Part shown: piece after piece, positions 22,644 to 33,039 of the stretch | How the letters are laid out: each line of letters begins with the position of its first letter | Numbering within the stretch: the stretch's first letter is position 1 | Source of the DNA: Chloranthus sessilifolius | Taxonomy: Eukaryota; Streptophyta; Magnoliopsida; Chloranthales; Chloranthaceae | Direction: 5' to 3' | Assembly (NCBI GenBank): GCA_021018995.1 | Contig: CM037593.1 | Span: 9,142,088 to 9,206,087, forward strand | Length of the DNA stretch: 64,000 nt | Program-made: the position numbers and the translations under genes | The notes under the pieces: generated by a model | What the model saw: the letters and a program-made list of their open reading frames with translations, nothing else | What the model was told of the DNA's origin: nothing | Database searches by the model: none

Positions 22644-23690
22644 GTGAATTGGGACACCTGTCTTCTTCCGCAAAGTTGTGGAGGTTTGGGTATCCATAGC
22701 GTCAAATGGACTAACATTGCCCTGCTGGGCAAGTGGTTCTGGCAGGCTGGAAATGCGGATGAAGCGGACAGCTTGTGGAGAAGGGTTCTGGTGGAGAAAT
22801 ACAGGTTGGCTGATCATAATTGGGGTGTTAATTATTTCGTTACTAGAGGTACTTCTTCATGGTGGAAAGAAATTTGTGGTACTTGGAAGTATTTTTCCAA
22901 AAGGCTTCGTTTCAGTTGGGATTGTGGCACTCGGATAAACTTCTGGGAGGATAGCTGGGTAGAGGAGGGGACTCTTAGGCAGGTTTTCCAGAAGCTGTAT
23001 TCCATAGCTCTGACTACTTCTGGCCGAATTACCGACTATGTTTCTGACAGCAATGGGTTTCGAGTGTGGGAAGTTGTCACCCGTCGAAATCTGCGCTTTG
23101 ATGAAGAGGATGAGTTTGCAAGTCTCCTGCAGAAACTTTACGATATGCAACCGAATTCTCATACTCAGGATCGTCGGACATGGGCTCCCAGTAAAAATGG
23201 CATGTTCAATGTCAAATCTTACTATCGGATGCTAACGTGTCGTCCGCTTATCAAGTTCGAAGGGGCCACACTCTGGAAGACTAATATCCCGCTTAAGATT
23301 AAATTTTTCGCCTGGACTCTATTCAAAGAAAGACTGCTTACGATGGATGTCCTCATTCGTAGGGGGAAAAATATCTCGAACTGCTGTGTCATGTGCACTA
23401 AAGAGGAATCAGCGGTGCATTTATTCATCCATTGCGATGCGGCCTTTGAGATTTGGAGTATTGTCTTAAAGCTATTCGATATGAGGTGGGTCATGGCTGC
23501 TAGGCCATATGATGTTTCCCAATTCTGGAATTCGGTTGATATGGAGAATCAGTTAATGAATTCTTGGAGAGTGTCCTTCTTCGCTGTCATATGGAGTATC
23601 CGGAAGGAAAGGAATTTACGGATTTTTGATCAAAAGAAGTCTAATGTAGGATTCATTGTTAAGGCAGCCAAAGATCTAGTTACTCACTAG
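22644..23690 (+). CDS. LINE copy 2 ORF2 C-terminal region (RT thumb and zinc-binding RVT domain), open frame
   Basis: A 348-residue open frame, the longest LINE frame here, in line with the RT but cut off from it by a TAG near 22587. It carries LLGKWFWQAGN, RFSWDCGTRINFWEDSW, VWEVVTRRNLRFDEEDE, WKTNIPLKIKFFAWTL near 23275 and the zinc-binding CVMCTKEESAVHLFIHC near 23386, ending in IWSIRKERNLRIF. This region binds RNA/DNA in plant L1 ORF2. It is not expected to be made as a separate protein; the methionine at 22644 is only the first in the frame. Confidence 0.8.
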   Translation: MNWDTCLLPQSCGGLGIHSVKWTNIALLGKWFWQAGNADEADSLWRRVLVEKYRLADHNWGVNYFVTRGTSSWWKEICGTWKYFSKRLRFSWDCGTRINFWEDSWVEEGTLRQVFQKLYSIALTTSGRITDYVSDSNGFRVWEVVTRRNLRFDEEDEFASLLQKLYDMQPNSHTQDRRTWAPSKNGMFNVKSYYRMLTCRPLIKFEGATLWKTNIPLKIKFFAWTLFKERLLTMDVLIRRGKNISNCCVMCTKEESAVHLFIHCDAAFEIWSIVLKLFDMRWVMAARPYDVSQFWNSVDMENQLMNSWRVSFFAVIWSIRKERNLRIFDQKKSNVGFIVKAAKDLVTH

Positions 23691-24072
23691 CTTGCTGCTG
23701 ATGCTGATCCGAATTCGGATCCTTGAGACCCGGGGTAAAGTCTGTGTAACATGGATGATGTCATGTTGAGGGGAGTGTCTACTGTTTTTGTTTTTCTGTT
23801 TTTTTCTGCTATGTAGTTTTCTTTGGTTGGTAGTCTCGAGGTCCCCGGCTTTGGTGGACCTTTCGTTGTATTGTTGCTTCCAGCACCTTGCTGGCTTTTC
23901 AATATATTTTTATTACCGATCAAAAAAAAAAAACATGTCACAAAATAAGGCTTTTATATAAATAAAGACCAACAGTTAGTGCCCCATTTGACATTAATTT
24001 CGTCAATAGTATAGAGCAAGATACAAAACATAATTGAATAAGAGATAACTAATAAAAATGGAAGAAACTTAC

Positions 24073-24266
24073 GCATGAGTTACAGTATCCATCTCTAAAA
24101 AATGGTCCTCACAGCCATAACCAGTAATCTCGAGCTCTGGCCCAAGCCTAATTGCAGCACCTGCTTCTTTAGCCCTTGATATTGACTCCTTGATGTTCCG
24201 TAAATTACAATCAAACTCCATAGCCCATTGATTCAGGCTGCAGGTTGCCACCGTCAGCAGTCTCAT
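24073..24266 (-). CDS. Glutamine-dependent NAD+ synthetase, exon 1
   Basis: Starts [16 protein letters not shown] at 24266 and runs through [20 protein letters not shown] to [28 protein letters not shown] holds the catalytic Glu of the nitrilase-type glutaminase domain. An in-frame ATG nine codons upstream exists, but known plant NAD+ synthetases begin at the MRLL methionine. The donor GTAAGT follows at 24072-24067 and leaves the Ala codon open by one base, which exon 2 at 8176 supplies. Reading frame and splice site are intact. On the minus strand the upstream side is the 308-bp duplicated region. The next exon lies 15.9 kb away behind a pile of transposons. Confidence 0.88.
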
Positions 24267-24413
24267 CTCTAGTTTTCGTCTAGATTCGACCATGAAAAAA
24301 ATTATAAGCCATTTCCATAGAAGGCATCAAACAATACACACAGTTTACCTCCAAAAATAATGCCTTCATACATCAAAATAAAAGGCAATAAAAGAAACTA
24401 AATATAACAGTTT

Positions 24414-25030
24414 TAGTCCAATGAAACAAATAATTAAGCATCACTAAAACCAGCAGCTGGAGTTATTAAAATGAAATTTTCGGATTTGATGGAATTTTCG
24501 GATCCTGTGCCACCACCAAATAGTGGAGGAACAAGTTCTTCATCGCGTTATTAGAATTCCTAAACTCAAAGATGAGAACTTTTAGTTGCGAAATCTGTTT
24601 CAAATGTCTATGGTAAGAACTCAAGCACCAATATTCGCTGTGGACTCGTTCAATCAATATCATCGGCACCTTGTCCTGTCAATTTAGGGTCGGCATTGCA
24701 AGTCTTATTTCTCGGCTATTCTAGTCCAATGAAACAAATAATTAAGCATCACTAAAACCAGCAGCTGGAGTTATTAAAATGAAATTTTCAGATTTGATGG
24801 AATTTTCGGATCCTGTGCCACCACCAAATAGTGGAGGAACAAGTTCTTCATCGCGTTATTAGAATTCCTAAACTCAAAGATGAGAACTTTTAGTTGCGAA
24901 ATCGATGTTTCAAATGTCTATGATAAGAACTCAAGCACCAATACTAGCTGTGGACTCGTTCAATCAATATCATCGGCACCTTGTCCTGTCAATTTAGGGT
25001 CGGCATTGCAAGTCTTATTTCTCGGTTTCT
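24414..25030. repeat. 308-bp tandem duplication upstream of NAD+ synthetase exon 1
   Basis: The unit beginning TAGTCCAATGAAACAAATAA starts at 24414 and again at 24722; the two copies differ at only a handful of positions (for example an extra GAT near 24904). It lies just upstream of exon 1 on the minus strand, where a promoter or 5' leader would be. No coding function is recognised. Confidence 0.9.
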
Positions 25031-25239
25031 CCAATAAATTATTCTCAAGCTAAACTCTTTATTGCTTCACAATTTTTCACGTCAACTCTCGATTCTAATT
25101 TCCAAGGCTTCATGGGTGTTCCTTTACTCCCCCTTTCTTGTCGTTCCAATGTTCCAATCCTTCGTACAATGGTTGTTTCGGGTCACCGATGGGCACACCC
25201 AAACCTTATCAAGAGACATTCACCATTTTTTTTTCTTCT

Positions 25240-25536
25240 ATCAGGGTTACTCTGAAACATGATTTTAAATATTGGTTGTATCCGATACATATCGGCCACC
25301 TCATCCGATATGGATATGCACCCTGATTTTCGATTGCGTCTAATATCGAGTCAAACAGGTGAAATATTGGACAATATCGGACTACATTGACCGATATGTA
25401 TCGGATATGACTCGGACAAAAATACTGAAAATGCCCTTTTTGCAATTTTTTTATATTTTCCTAATTTAAAAAATAAAAAAGGACCTTAAATATCGGCCAG
25501 GCACCAAGCCGAAATGCCGATATATATATATACTAC
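25240..25536. repeat. GATAC/TATCGG dispersed repeat copy
   Basis: Dense in TATCGG, CCGATA and GATATGTATCGG words (25265-25420). Same family as at 29.0, 32.1, 38.3, 53.1 and 61.2 kb. Confidence 0.6.
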
Positions 25537-26605
25537 TTACCTGGGTCAAAATCTTAGATGAAACCGGTACGTATTGTTGGCCAGTGGTACAATATATGTT
25601 TTTTTCAATATATCACCAATACATTCAATGTATTGGCGATACCGAAACATATCGTCTCGGTTTTGATGGTGGATGATATGTATCGGAAAACCGAGATTTT
25701 GGCACAAGGCTACTTATTTTGAATTTTATCATTTCTTGTTTCACACATTTATTGCAGCATACACAGCACAGCACATGAACTCTATCTTCTAATTGCTTCT
25801 TCATAGCCCAATTTAGAGAGAGAGTGACAGAGTTTCAATTTGTATTGGGGAGGCTTTGCCTCTAGCTTAGTTTGTATCTAGACTTCACCATTATACTCTA
25901 TTGACTATAACTTATTAAAACAAGTATCATTATAAGCCACAATTTTTATTTTTTATCAGTTAAAAACACAACATTTTCGTTTTTTACAATTACAAGTTCA
26001 ATGCCATTTCCCAATAAAAAATACCAAAGTTTTACGACCTAATTGTTAATTTTTTCGGAAAACCGAAGTACGTCAACTCTAGAATCGTATAGAAACAAAA
26101 AAACAGCACTGAATTCAGAAGAAATAACGTTATCAAAATAAGAAATTTGTACTAAAAATAACCTAAAAAGAAGAAAAGAGTAAATGAATTCAATTAGGAG
26201 AACGTACCGAAATTTCTTGCTTCACAAAACCTAGAATTTGGGTTAAAACCCTAATGAGAATGAGAATAAGAAGAGGAAGAGGCTCGGTGGATTCCAATTT
26301 AACAGTAGAGCGACGGGAATCAGAATCTCCAATAACGGTAACTCTGGTTGCGCCCATGAGATGTGTATCGTGGCACATGGGCTAAAATGAAAGACTTGCA
26401 CACGAGATGTGTACCGTGACACATGGGTTAAAGAAGGGTACCTGTGTTCGCGCCCACGTCCCAGACACCTTGAAAATCATTGATTCCTTCTAATCAGATG
26501 ATAGAGATCATTTTTCAACCCGATCTTCCACACAATAGATCTCGAGATCATGGCGGATCTATCAGACGGTCAGTTTTTTATTCCATGTGTCACCCTACAA
26601 TCACG
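25537..26605. repeat. Large inverted repeat, left arm
   Basis: From ACCTGGGTCAAAATCTT at about 25540 inward to the central MITE, this arm is matched in reverse order by 26640-27822. Shared landmarks: GGTACAATATATG / CATATATTGTACC, TTTGATGGTGGATGATA / its complement, GCCTCCCCAATACAAATTG, ACCTAATTGTTAATT, TTTGTACTAAAAATAACC, GGGTTAAAACCC, and the TGTACCGTG/CACGGTACA tract. No frame is convincing. The GGTACGTTC near 26205 could be a splice donor of an unknown exon on the minus strand. Confidence 0.88.
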
Positions 26606-26810
26606 TTGGAGTATGATGTGTCAGAGAATGAAGGGCCAAGTTTTGGGGATTTGTGACATATGGAATAAAAAAATTGACCTTCTGATAGGAGCGCCATGAT
26701 CTCAAGATTTATTATGCGGAGGATCGGAGTGAAAATGATCACCATCATCTGAGTAGAAGGAATCAATGGTTTTCGAGGTGTCTGGAACATGGGCGCGAAC
26801 AGAGGTACCC
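26436..26810. mobile_element. Foldback MITE family A, copy at the centre of the large inverted repeat
   Basis: Ends GGGTACCTGTGTTCGCGCCC and its near-complement ending GGTACCC; arms carry TAGATCTCGAGATCATGG and AGACGGTCAGTTTTTTATTCC. The complementarity does not stop at the element's ends but continues into the flanks for more than 800 bp on each side. Confidence 0.8.
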
Positions 26811-27444
26811 TTCTTTAACCCATGTCCCACGGTACACATCTCGTGTGCAAATCTTTCATTTTAGCCCATGTGCCACGGTACACATCTCATGGGCGCAACC
26901 AGAGGTACCCTTCTGGTTATTAGAGATTTTGATTCCAAAACAATTGTCACTCTCCTGTTAAATTGGAATGCACAGAACCTCTTCTTATTCTCATTCTCAT
27001 TAGGGTTTTAACCCAAAGTCTAGGTTTCATGAAGCAAGAAATTTCTATACATTCTCCTAATTGAATTCATTCTCTTTTCTTCTTTTTAGGTTATTTTTAG
27101 TACAAATTTCTTATTTTGATAACATTATTTATTATGAAATCAGTGCCGTTATTTTGTTATTATATGATTCTAGAGTCAACGTATTTCAATTTGTGGAAAA
27201 AATTAACAATTAGGTCGTAAAACTTTAGTATTTTTTTATTGGGAAATGCATTGAACTTGTAATTGTAAAAAATGAAAAATTTTGTTTTTTTTTTTAACTG
27301 AGAAACAATAAAAATAAAAAATAAAAACGTAGCTTATAATAATACTTATTTTAATAAATTATAATCAGTAGAGTATAATGGAGAAGTTTAGATACAAACT
27401 AAGCAAGAGGCAAAGCCTCCCCAATACAAATTGAAACCCTGTAG

Positions 27445-27493
<49 letters not shown>

Positions 27494-27822
27494 AATTGGG
27501 CTCTGAAGAAGCAATTAGAAAATAGAGTTCATGTGGCTATGATGTGTATGCTACAGCACATGTGTGAAAAGGATAAAATTCGAAATAAGTAACCATGGGT
27601 CAAAATCTCGGTTTTCCGATACATATCATCCACCATCAAAACCAAGACGATATGTATCGATATCGCCGATACATTGAATGTATTGGCAATACACTGAGAA
27701 AAACATATATTGTACCACTGGCCAGCAATACATACCCAATGTTTCGTGTACTACTGGCCAGCGATACTAGTACGTGTCAGACGATAAGTACCGGTATCGT
27801 CCAAGATTTTGACCCATGTAAG
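26640..27822. repeat. Large inverted repeat, right arm
   Basis: Reverse complement of 25537-26605, slightly longer because of a CT microsatellite at about 27453-27493 and a small extra segment near 27740-27785. It ends at AAGATTTTGACCCATGTAAG near 27822. Confidence 0.88.
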
Positions 27823-27949
27823 TATGTGAAAGGGAAGTTTAGGAGCAGGGATTTAAACTCCGATATATTTGGATGGAGGATGTTCCCAGTAGATCCCCAA
27901 AATAGAGAGAAGAAATTTTTTTATTCCATATTAGGTTGGAGGATGTATC

Positions 27950-28498
27950 GGAAGACCAAGATTTTGACACATGGTTACTTATTTCGAATTTTATCCTTTC
28001 TTGTTTCACACAAGTACTGCACCATACACATCATAGCCACATGAACTCTATCTTCTAACTGCTTCTTCATAGCCCAATTTAAAGAGAGAGAGCTACAGAG
28101 TTTCAATTTGTATTGGGGAGGCCGTGCCTCTTGCTTAGTTTGTATCTAGATATCTCCATTATACTATATTGACTATAATTTATTAAAATATGCATCAATA
28201 TAAGCAACAATTTGTGTTTTTATTCTTATTTTTCTCAGTTTAAAACAAAAATTTTGTTTTTTACAATTACAAGTTCAATGTCATTCTCCAATCAAAAAAT
28301 ACCAAAGTTTTACAATCTAATTGTTAATTTTTTTCCACAAATCGAAGTACGTCGACGCTAGTATCGTATAGAAACAAAATAACAGCAGTGAATTCAGAAG
28401 AAATAATGTTATCAAAATAAAAAATTTGTACTAAAAATAACCTAAAGAGAAGAAAAAAGTAAATGAATTCAATTAGGAAAACGTACCGAAATTTCTTG
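27950..28498. repeat. Third, partial copy of the inverted-repeat arm (direct relative to the left arm)
   Basis: Repeats the left-arm order from TATCGGAAGACCAAGATTTTG through GCCCAATTTAAAGAG, GGGGAGGC, ACCAAAGTTTTAC and AATTCAATTAGG, and breaks off after GAAATTTCTTG at 28498. So the arm exists three times within 3 kb. Confidence 0.85.
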
Positions 28499-28505
28499 GA
28501 AAATA

Positions 28506-28704
28506 ACCTAATTTTGCAAGAGCATATAACCTAGTTTTGCAAGAGCATATAGAATAAACAGAGCAATCCACTACACCTAATTGAATCAGCTAAATAACTT
28601 GAGAGAGTCACTTTCCAAGAAGATATTTCGCGTACTAAAGTGGCTATGACTTGACCCAATGCCTCCAAAAGATCCTCCTGCTTCCGCGCGTCGTCTACGT
28701 TCAC
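28506..28704 (-). other. Possible exon (unknown protein) and a 23-bp tandem duplication
   Basis: On the minus strand a 58-codon open frame runs from an acceptor-like TTTTTTCTAG at 28705 to TAG at 28531. It reads with a natural-looking composition (ARKQEDLLEALGQVIATLVR, EISSWKVTL). I do not recognise the protein and see no partner exon. Just beside it AACCTA(A/G)TTTTGCAAGAGCATAT is doubled at 28506-28551. Treat as a weak exon candidate. Confidence 0.25.
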
Positions 28705-28837
28705 CTAGAAAAAATTGGAAGAGGGTGAGCTTCTTTGAGGTATTCTATTGTCCCAATTATTTACCCTTATAAACTCGGCTAGCAAGGTTCTCCATTTGGT
28801 TCTCCTCTAATCAGATGGGTCCTGGGATCCCACACCG

Positions 28838-28976
28838 TTATTTTTTATTTTTTATTTTTTATTTTTTATTTTTTAAGGACACCAGTCACTTACAGCCTTG
28901 AGGCCCAACAGGTTTTTGAGGACCCCCAAATACGTTCTCGTTTCTCTCTCTCTCTCTCTCTCTTCTAATCTGCGAG
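28838..28976. repeat. T-rich minisatellite and CT microsatellite
   Basis: ATTTTTT-type units repeat at about 28840-28876, and a CT run lies at about 28942-28963. Noncoding. Confidence 0.7.
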
Positions 28977-29004
28977 AGTCCCAAACAGCCAGCGCACTCT
29001 CCCA

Positions 29005-29345
29005 ATCATGGGTCAAAATACTGAGTATCGGATACGTATCGTTCGAGCTCAAAATCGATACATATCGGACGATACGTATCAGAATAATAAAATACTGGAC
29101 GATACATTAAATGTATCGTTCAGGTATATGCATACAAAATGGCGATACGGTACATTGAATGTATTATATTGTCCCAGTCTAAAACCGATACGTATCAATG
29201 AAATTTTAACCCATGCTCCCAACCGACCCCTCTCTCTCTCTCTCTCTCTATTCTCCGTCTCTGAGCCCCATCTCTCTTTTCCTCTCTCTTCCCAGCCCCA
29301 TCTCTTTCTCTCTCATTCCCTCTCTCTCTACGGCTACCTAAGCTC
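29005..29345. repeat. GATACGTATC repeat copy followed by CT-rich sequence
   Basis: 29010-29210 holds several GATACGTATC and CGATACATT words, bounded by CATGGGTCAAAAT and its partner ATTTTAACCCATG. This is an inverted pair that marks the ends of the unit. CT-rich tracts follow to 29345. Confidence 0.6.
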
Positions 29346-29649
29346 TCTCTTACGAGATTGTAGGCTCTTGACGGAGAGTATTTTTTTTCTATAATTTATT
29401 TACCGGATAATAGCTCATACACGCATAGTGAAAAATTTCTCTTTTGGTAATTTTTCGATGGGAGTCCTTTTGGGACATTTTGAATTAATGTCGATACATT
29501 TTGAAAAAAATTGGGAAAAGTTTCAAGAATTAAAATATATAAAAAATATGTTTAATATTTTTTTTAAAAATTAATAATTGATCCAAGTGGCCAAGCAATG
29601 ATGTCGAGCTCAAGCATTAGAACTATAAAAGACAAATTGACAAAGGGTA

Positions 29650-30015
29650 CTATCATATTCATCTCACCTTCTTCAATCGGCATGCATTGATCACCTTTGA
29701 ATTAGATGGTGGAGGTCGTTTTTTATCCTCATCTTTTGCACAATGGATCTATGGATCGTGGGCATACCATTAGACGGTTGAGTTTTTATTACGTATGGTA
29801 AACATCTCAAAAAGTGACCCTAAAATCATATGACCTTCATCAAGCTCAAGCATGATTTTAGCATCATGTTTTGAGATGTGTGTCATGTGTAATAAAATAT
29901 CAACCGTCTGATAATATGCCCACGATCCATAAATCCAGTGAGCAAAAGATGGAGACGAAAAATGACTTCTACCATCTAATTTAAAGGTAATCAATGCATA
30001 CCAAGTGGAGGAAGT
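29650..30015. mobile_element. Foldback MITE family A, copy 3
   Basis: Left arm (GCATGCATTGATCACC, GATGGTGGAGGTC, CCATTAGACGGTTGAG) is matched on the right (CAACCGTCTGATAATATGCC, GACTTCTACCATC, GGTAATCAATGCATACC). Arms are about 120 bp around a core with a GATTTTAGCATCATG motif. Confidence 0.8.
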
Positions 30016-30088
30016 CGGGTGAAAAAGCAGCTTTTGGGGTACATAAACGATAGCCTTTAAAGACTACAGCGGTTTTGTAACCGTGTTT

Positions 30089-30148
30089 AGTCCCACATCG
30101 GTGACAAAATAAAATAAAATAAAAAATTAGCCACGCCACCTATATAAT
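30089..30148 (+). promoter_or_regulatory. Plant snRNA-type upstream sequence element (USE) with a TATA box
   Basis: AGTCCCACATCG at 30089-30100 equals the plant USE (RTCCCACATCG) used by U-snRNA and 7SL genes, and TATATAAT follows at 30141. The spacing of 40 bp is longer than the usual Pol III or Pol II snRNA spacing, and I recognise no snRNA downstream (30170-30300). It could be a decayed snRNA promoter or chance. Confidence 0.3.
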
Positions 30149-30347
30149 AGTAATCAAATAGCAAGCGGCCGTTGGTAAGTACGGCGCCAACCAACTAATC
30201 TTTTGTCATATTTTACAAAAAGAGTTTAAACATTAAAACGAAAATATCGAAATTTACTGAATTTTTTGAAATTTTGTCGACAAATATCAAAATTTTGAAA
30301 TTAACGAAAAGTTTCAAAATTTTTGTTTGACCCTTATTACGGTCAAT

Positions 30348-30525
30348 CCCATTAAATTATCACTTTTTGATTGCACCATCGAAGTGTGATTTATCATTAA
30401 ATGGTCACTTTTTGTTTCACTTTTTTGTACCATGGAAGTGTGATTTATCATTAAATTGTCACTTTTTGTTTCACTTTTTTGTATCACACCATTGAAGTGT
30501 GATTTATTATTAAATTGTCACTATG
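30348..30525. repeat. Three-copy tandem repeat, 54-59 bp units
   Basis: GAAGTGTGATTTAT begins at 30381, 30435 and 30494; units include ATTAAATNGTCACTTTTTG and TTTCACTTTTTTGTA. Noncoding. Confidence 0.8.
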
Positions 30526-30589
30526 ATATATCATATCATAGTATTATATGGTACTATGATAAATTTAAATTGTCCAAAATCTAAATTGT

Positions 30590-30725
30590 TAAGTAGCACT
30601 CTATTATTGGAACATGTCCTAGCCAAATGATTATATTTTAAGTGAATGTAAATCATACGATCGGAAAACTTTAATATCAACCATCAAATTAAGAATATCA
30701 ATTGGTATAAGAGTGCACACAAATT
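30590..30725. mobile_element. MITE family B fragment
   Basis: Shares with the full copy at 4.6 kb the words GGAACATGTCCTAGCCAAA (in reverse order there), TAAATCATACGAT and TTTAATATCAACCATCAAA. Ends are missing. Confidence 0.5.
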
Positions 30726-30944
30726 GGATAGTTCAAATCTCCTAAATTTTTGGATCCATTGCCTTTCAAGTAATGATGTATCACTTTCTCTTACTACAAG
30801 GTCATAAACAAGTAAACAACTGGCAAGTTCGGATCACTCAACAATCACAATTAAGCCGTCTGATTTGAAGGCATTGGAACGTTTTTGTAACTACAACGAG
30901 TACCACATAATTAGAAGATTTTTAACAGTAAAAAGATTGTTATC

Positions 30945-31325
30945 GGAACCCCTTAAAAATCACTGATTGCGTCGGATTAGAAGATGGAGATAGTGTTTGA
31001 GCCAGATCTTTCACACAAAGGATCTTGAGATTATGTCGCGCCTCTCATAAAGGGAGTTTTTTATTCCACATGTCACAGACCCTATCCTAAAATCATGTTT
31101 GAGCGTGATGTGCGCCATTGCACACAAGGGACATTTTATGGGATATGTGACATGTGGAATAAAAAATTGATCGTCTGATAGATGCGAAATGATCTCAAGA
31201 TCCACTGTGTGGAATATCGGGGTGAAAACGATCTCCATCGTTAGATCCGAAGTAATCAATGGTTTTAAGGGTTGCACACATGGGGGCTTTCAGAGAACGT
31301 GTGGGTGTGGACAGAGCTACTCACG
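30945..31325. mobile_element. Foldback MITE family A, copy 4
   Basis: Left arm GATGGAGATAGTG, AGGATCTTGAGATTATG, AGTTTTTTATTCCACATGTCACAG; right arm ATGTGACATGTGGAATAAAA, ATGATCTCAAGATCC, GATCTCCATCGTTAGATC. Arms are about 130 bp. Confidence 0.8.
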
Positions 31326-32034
31326 AGTCTTTTACCAACAATAATTAAGAGATTTTTTATTGGGAGCCATTACTTGCACACGTGACCCATCACATATTTT
31401 ATAAGAAAGACTTGGTATTTTGGGGACCCGTGCCATATAAAAACACCATCTAAATTATCTGATTTGAAGGCCATGATATAAAGATCTCTGATGCTAAAAA
31501 AACAATTGGCATAAAATGAGATCTCTATCATTTGATTTAATACACTCAACTGTTGAATCGAATAATTGCCTTTGGCTGCATTGTATCATATGATAAAGAC
31601 AATGTTTTGTGCCAATCTTTTGCACCTAAGATCATCAAATCATGAATTTCAAATCAACCGGCTTAGATGTAGTTTTCTTATGACATGCTAGTGACAAAAT
31701 TCTCCCAAATAAGGCTTGAATGAAACTTTAAGTGAATTTTTGATATTTTGGTAAAGATTCTGAAATTTCTTTGATTTTGGCAAAATCTACAAATTTCTTT
31801 AGTTTTAGCCATTTTCATAAATACTATAAATATTTCTATGAATATAAACTTTATATATTTTTTTTTACTCCCAAAAATTTTCTCAAAGTTTTTTCGATTT
31901 TTTCTTGAAATTTATCTTAAATAACCGGTATTGCCCTCTCACAATATTTAGTCTTTCTTTTACTTGAATTTTAAACTATGTGCAAGGCCAGCTTTTAGTG
32001 TGCAAGTAATGGCTCTCTTTTTATCTCGAGTGAC

Positions 32035-32250
32035 GTGGCACCTAGGTGTCAACTCAGGTATCAGTATTAAGTAACAGTCCAGGGAAGACCGATATGAATT
32101 GGCCAATACCGAGCTGACTCGATGAATTAAAAAAAAAAAAATTGGGAGGCATCAGCTGATACGGGTTTCATATCAGCCGATATAGATACCTAAATCACTA
32201 TTGATAATCAATACGTATCGGTATCGGCCAATTTTTAATACCTTCCATGG
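32035..32250. repeat. GATACGTATC repeat copy
   Basis: CAGCTGATACGGG, CAGCCGATATAG and AATACGTATCGGTATCGGCC words within about 200 bp, with an A-run near 32130. Confidence 0.6.
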
Positions 32251-32484
32251 CACCCTAACTTTATGGTTTATACTTGAAATTTTGGTATCCTTGATTTGCC
32301 CAATGGTGCAACGCACAAATATAAAAATCAATAAAAAAAATTAAAAATTTCAAAAGCAGTCACACGACACAACGATTTAAACATCCACGAGACCTAATCC
32401 ATAGTCTAAGGCAAATATCCACTATGAAAATAAACGCTTATTGGAGGTAGTTAAATAATACAAGTCCTATCAAACCCTTCCAAA

Positions 32485-32945
32485 TTAAATCCACAACACC
32501 TCCTCACAGTGTACCGATTTATATCACCTCTAATCGCTTGGCCAACAACAGTAATATGCGTTAAGACAAGCCGCAACAATCCCTTGAATCCATAAGAGTC
32601 TCATTTGGATCCGCAAAGTGCTCAAACCAATACTCAAATCTTAGAACTAAACATGGAGGAAGAAGACTTTTGAAATGAGAAGATGAAAGCATCAATAATT
32701 GAATCCACAAAACCTCCTCACAGTGTCCCGATTTATATCGCCTCCAATTACTGAGTCAACAATAATAATAACTTCTGTTAAGGCAAGCCACAACAATCTC
32801 TTGGATCCACAAGCTACATTTGAATCCACAAAGCGCTCAAACCAACACTGAAATCCTAGGACACAAACACGATTAGATCTACAAGAACAAAACTCCAATA
32901 TCAATGGAGGAAGAAGACTTTTGAAATGAGAAGGTGAAAGCACAC
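32485..32945. repeat. 214-bp tandem duplication
   Basis: CCTCCTCACAGTGT begins at 32499 and 32713. Both copies carry CGATTTATATC, AAGCCRCAACAATC and GAGGAAGAAGACTTTTGAAA. No gene recognised. Confidence 0.75.
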
Positions 32946-33039
32946 AATAAGGTTCTCAAACATGGTTTTAATTTTCTCCCTAGATGGGCGATATGTCTCG
33001 CATCTCGGCACTCAGCGAGATGAGATTAATGTGCGTTTT

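Larger units (their letters stand above)
18481..23932 (+). mobile_element. L1-type LINE copy 2, near full length with poly-A tail, interrupted by a gypsy fragment
   Basis: Order on the plus strand: ORF1 relic, APE endonuclease, RT, RT-associated zinc-binding end, 3' UTR and an A-run at about 23921-23932. GC content rises sharply at about 18481, which I take as the 5' end. No convincing target duplication was found. It lies in intron 1 of the NAD+ synthetase locus, antisense to that gene. Several stops and shifts make it inactive, although the last third is one long open frame. Same family as LINE copy 1. Confidence 0.88.

Noticed and set aside
24466..24669. Minus-strand frame in the 308-bp duplication as a 5' extension of NAD+ synthetase
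   Set aside because: Known family members start at MRLL; stops separate the frame from exon 1 and no splice pair is evident.
27595..28044. 149-codon open frame in the right inverted-repeat arm
   Set aside because: It crosses the arm boundary and GATAC-repeat words; the mirrored left arm does not keep a frame, so coding is unlikely.
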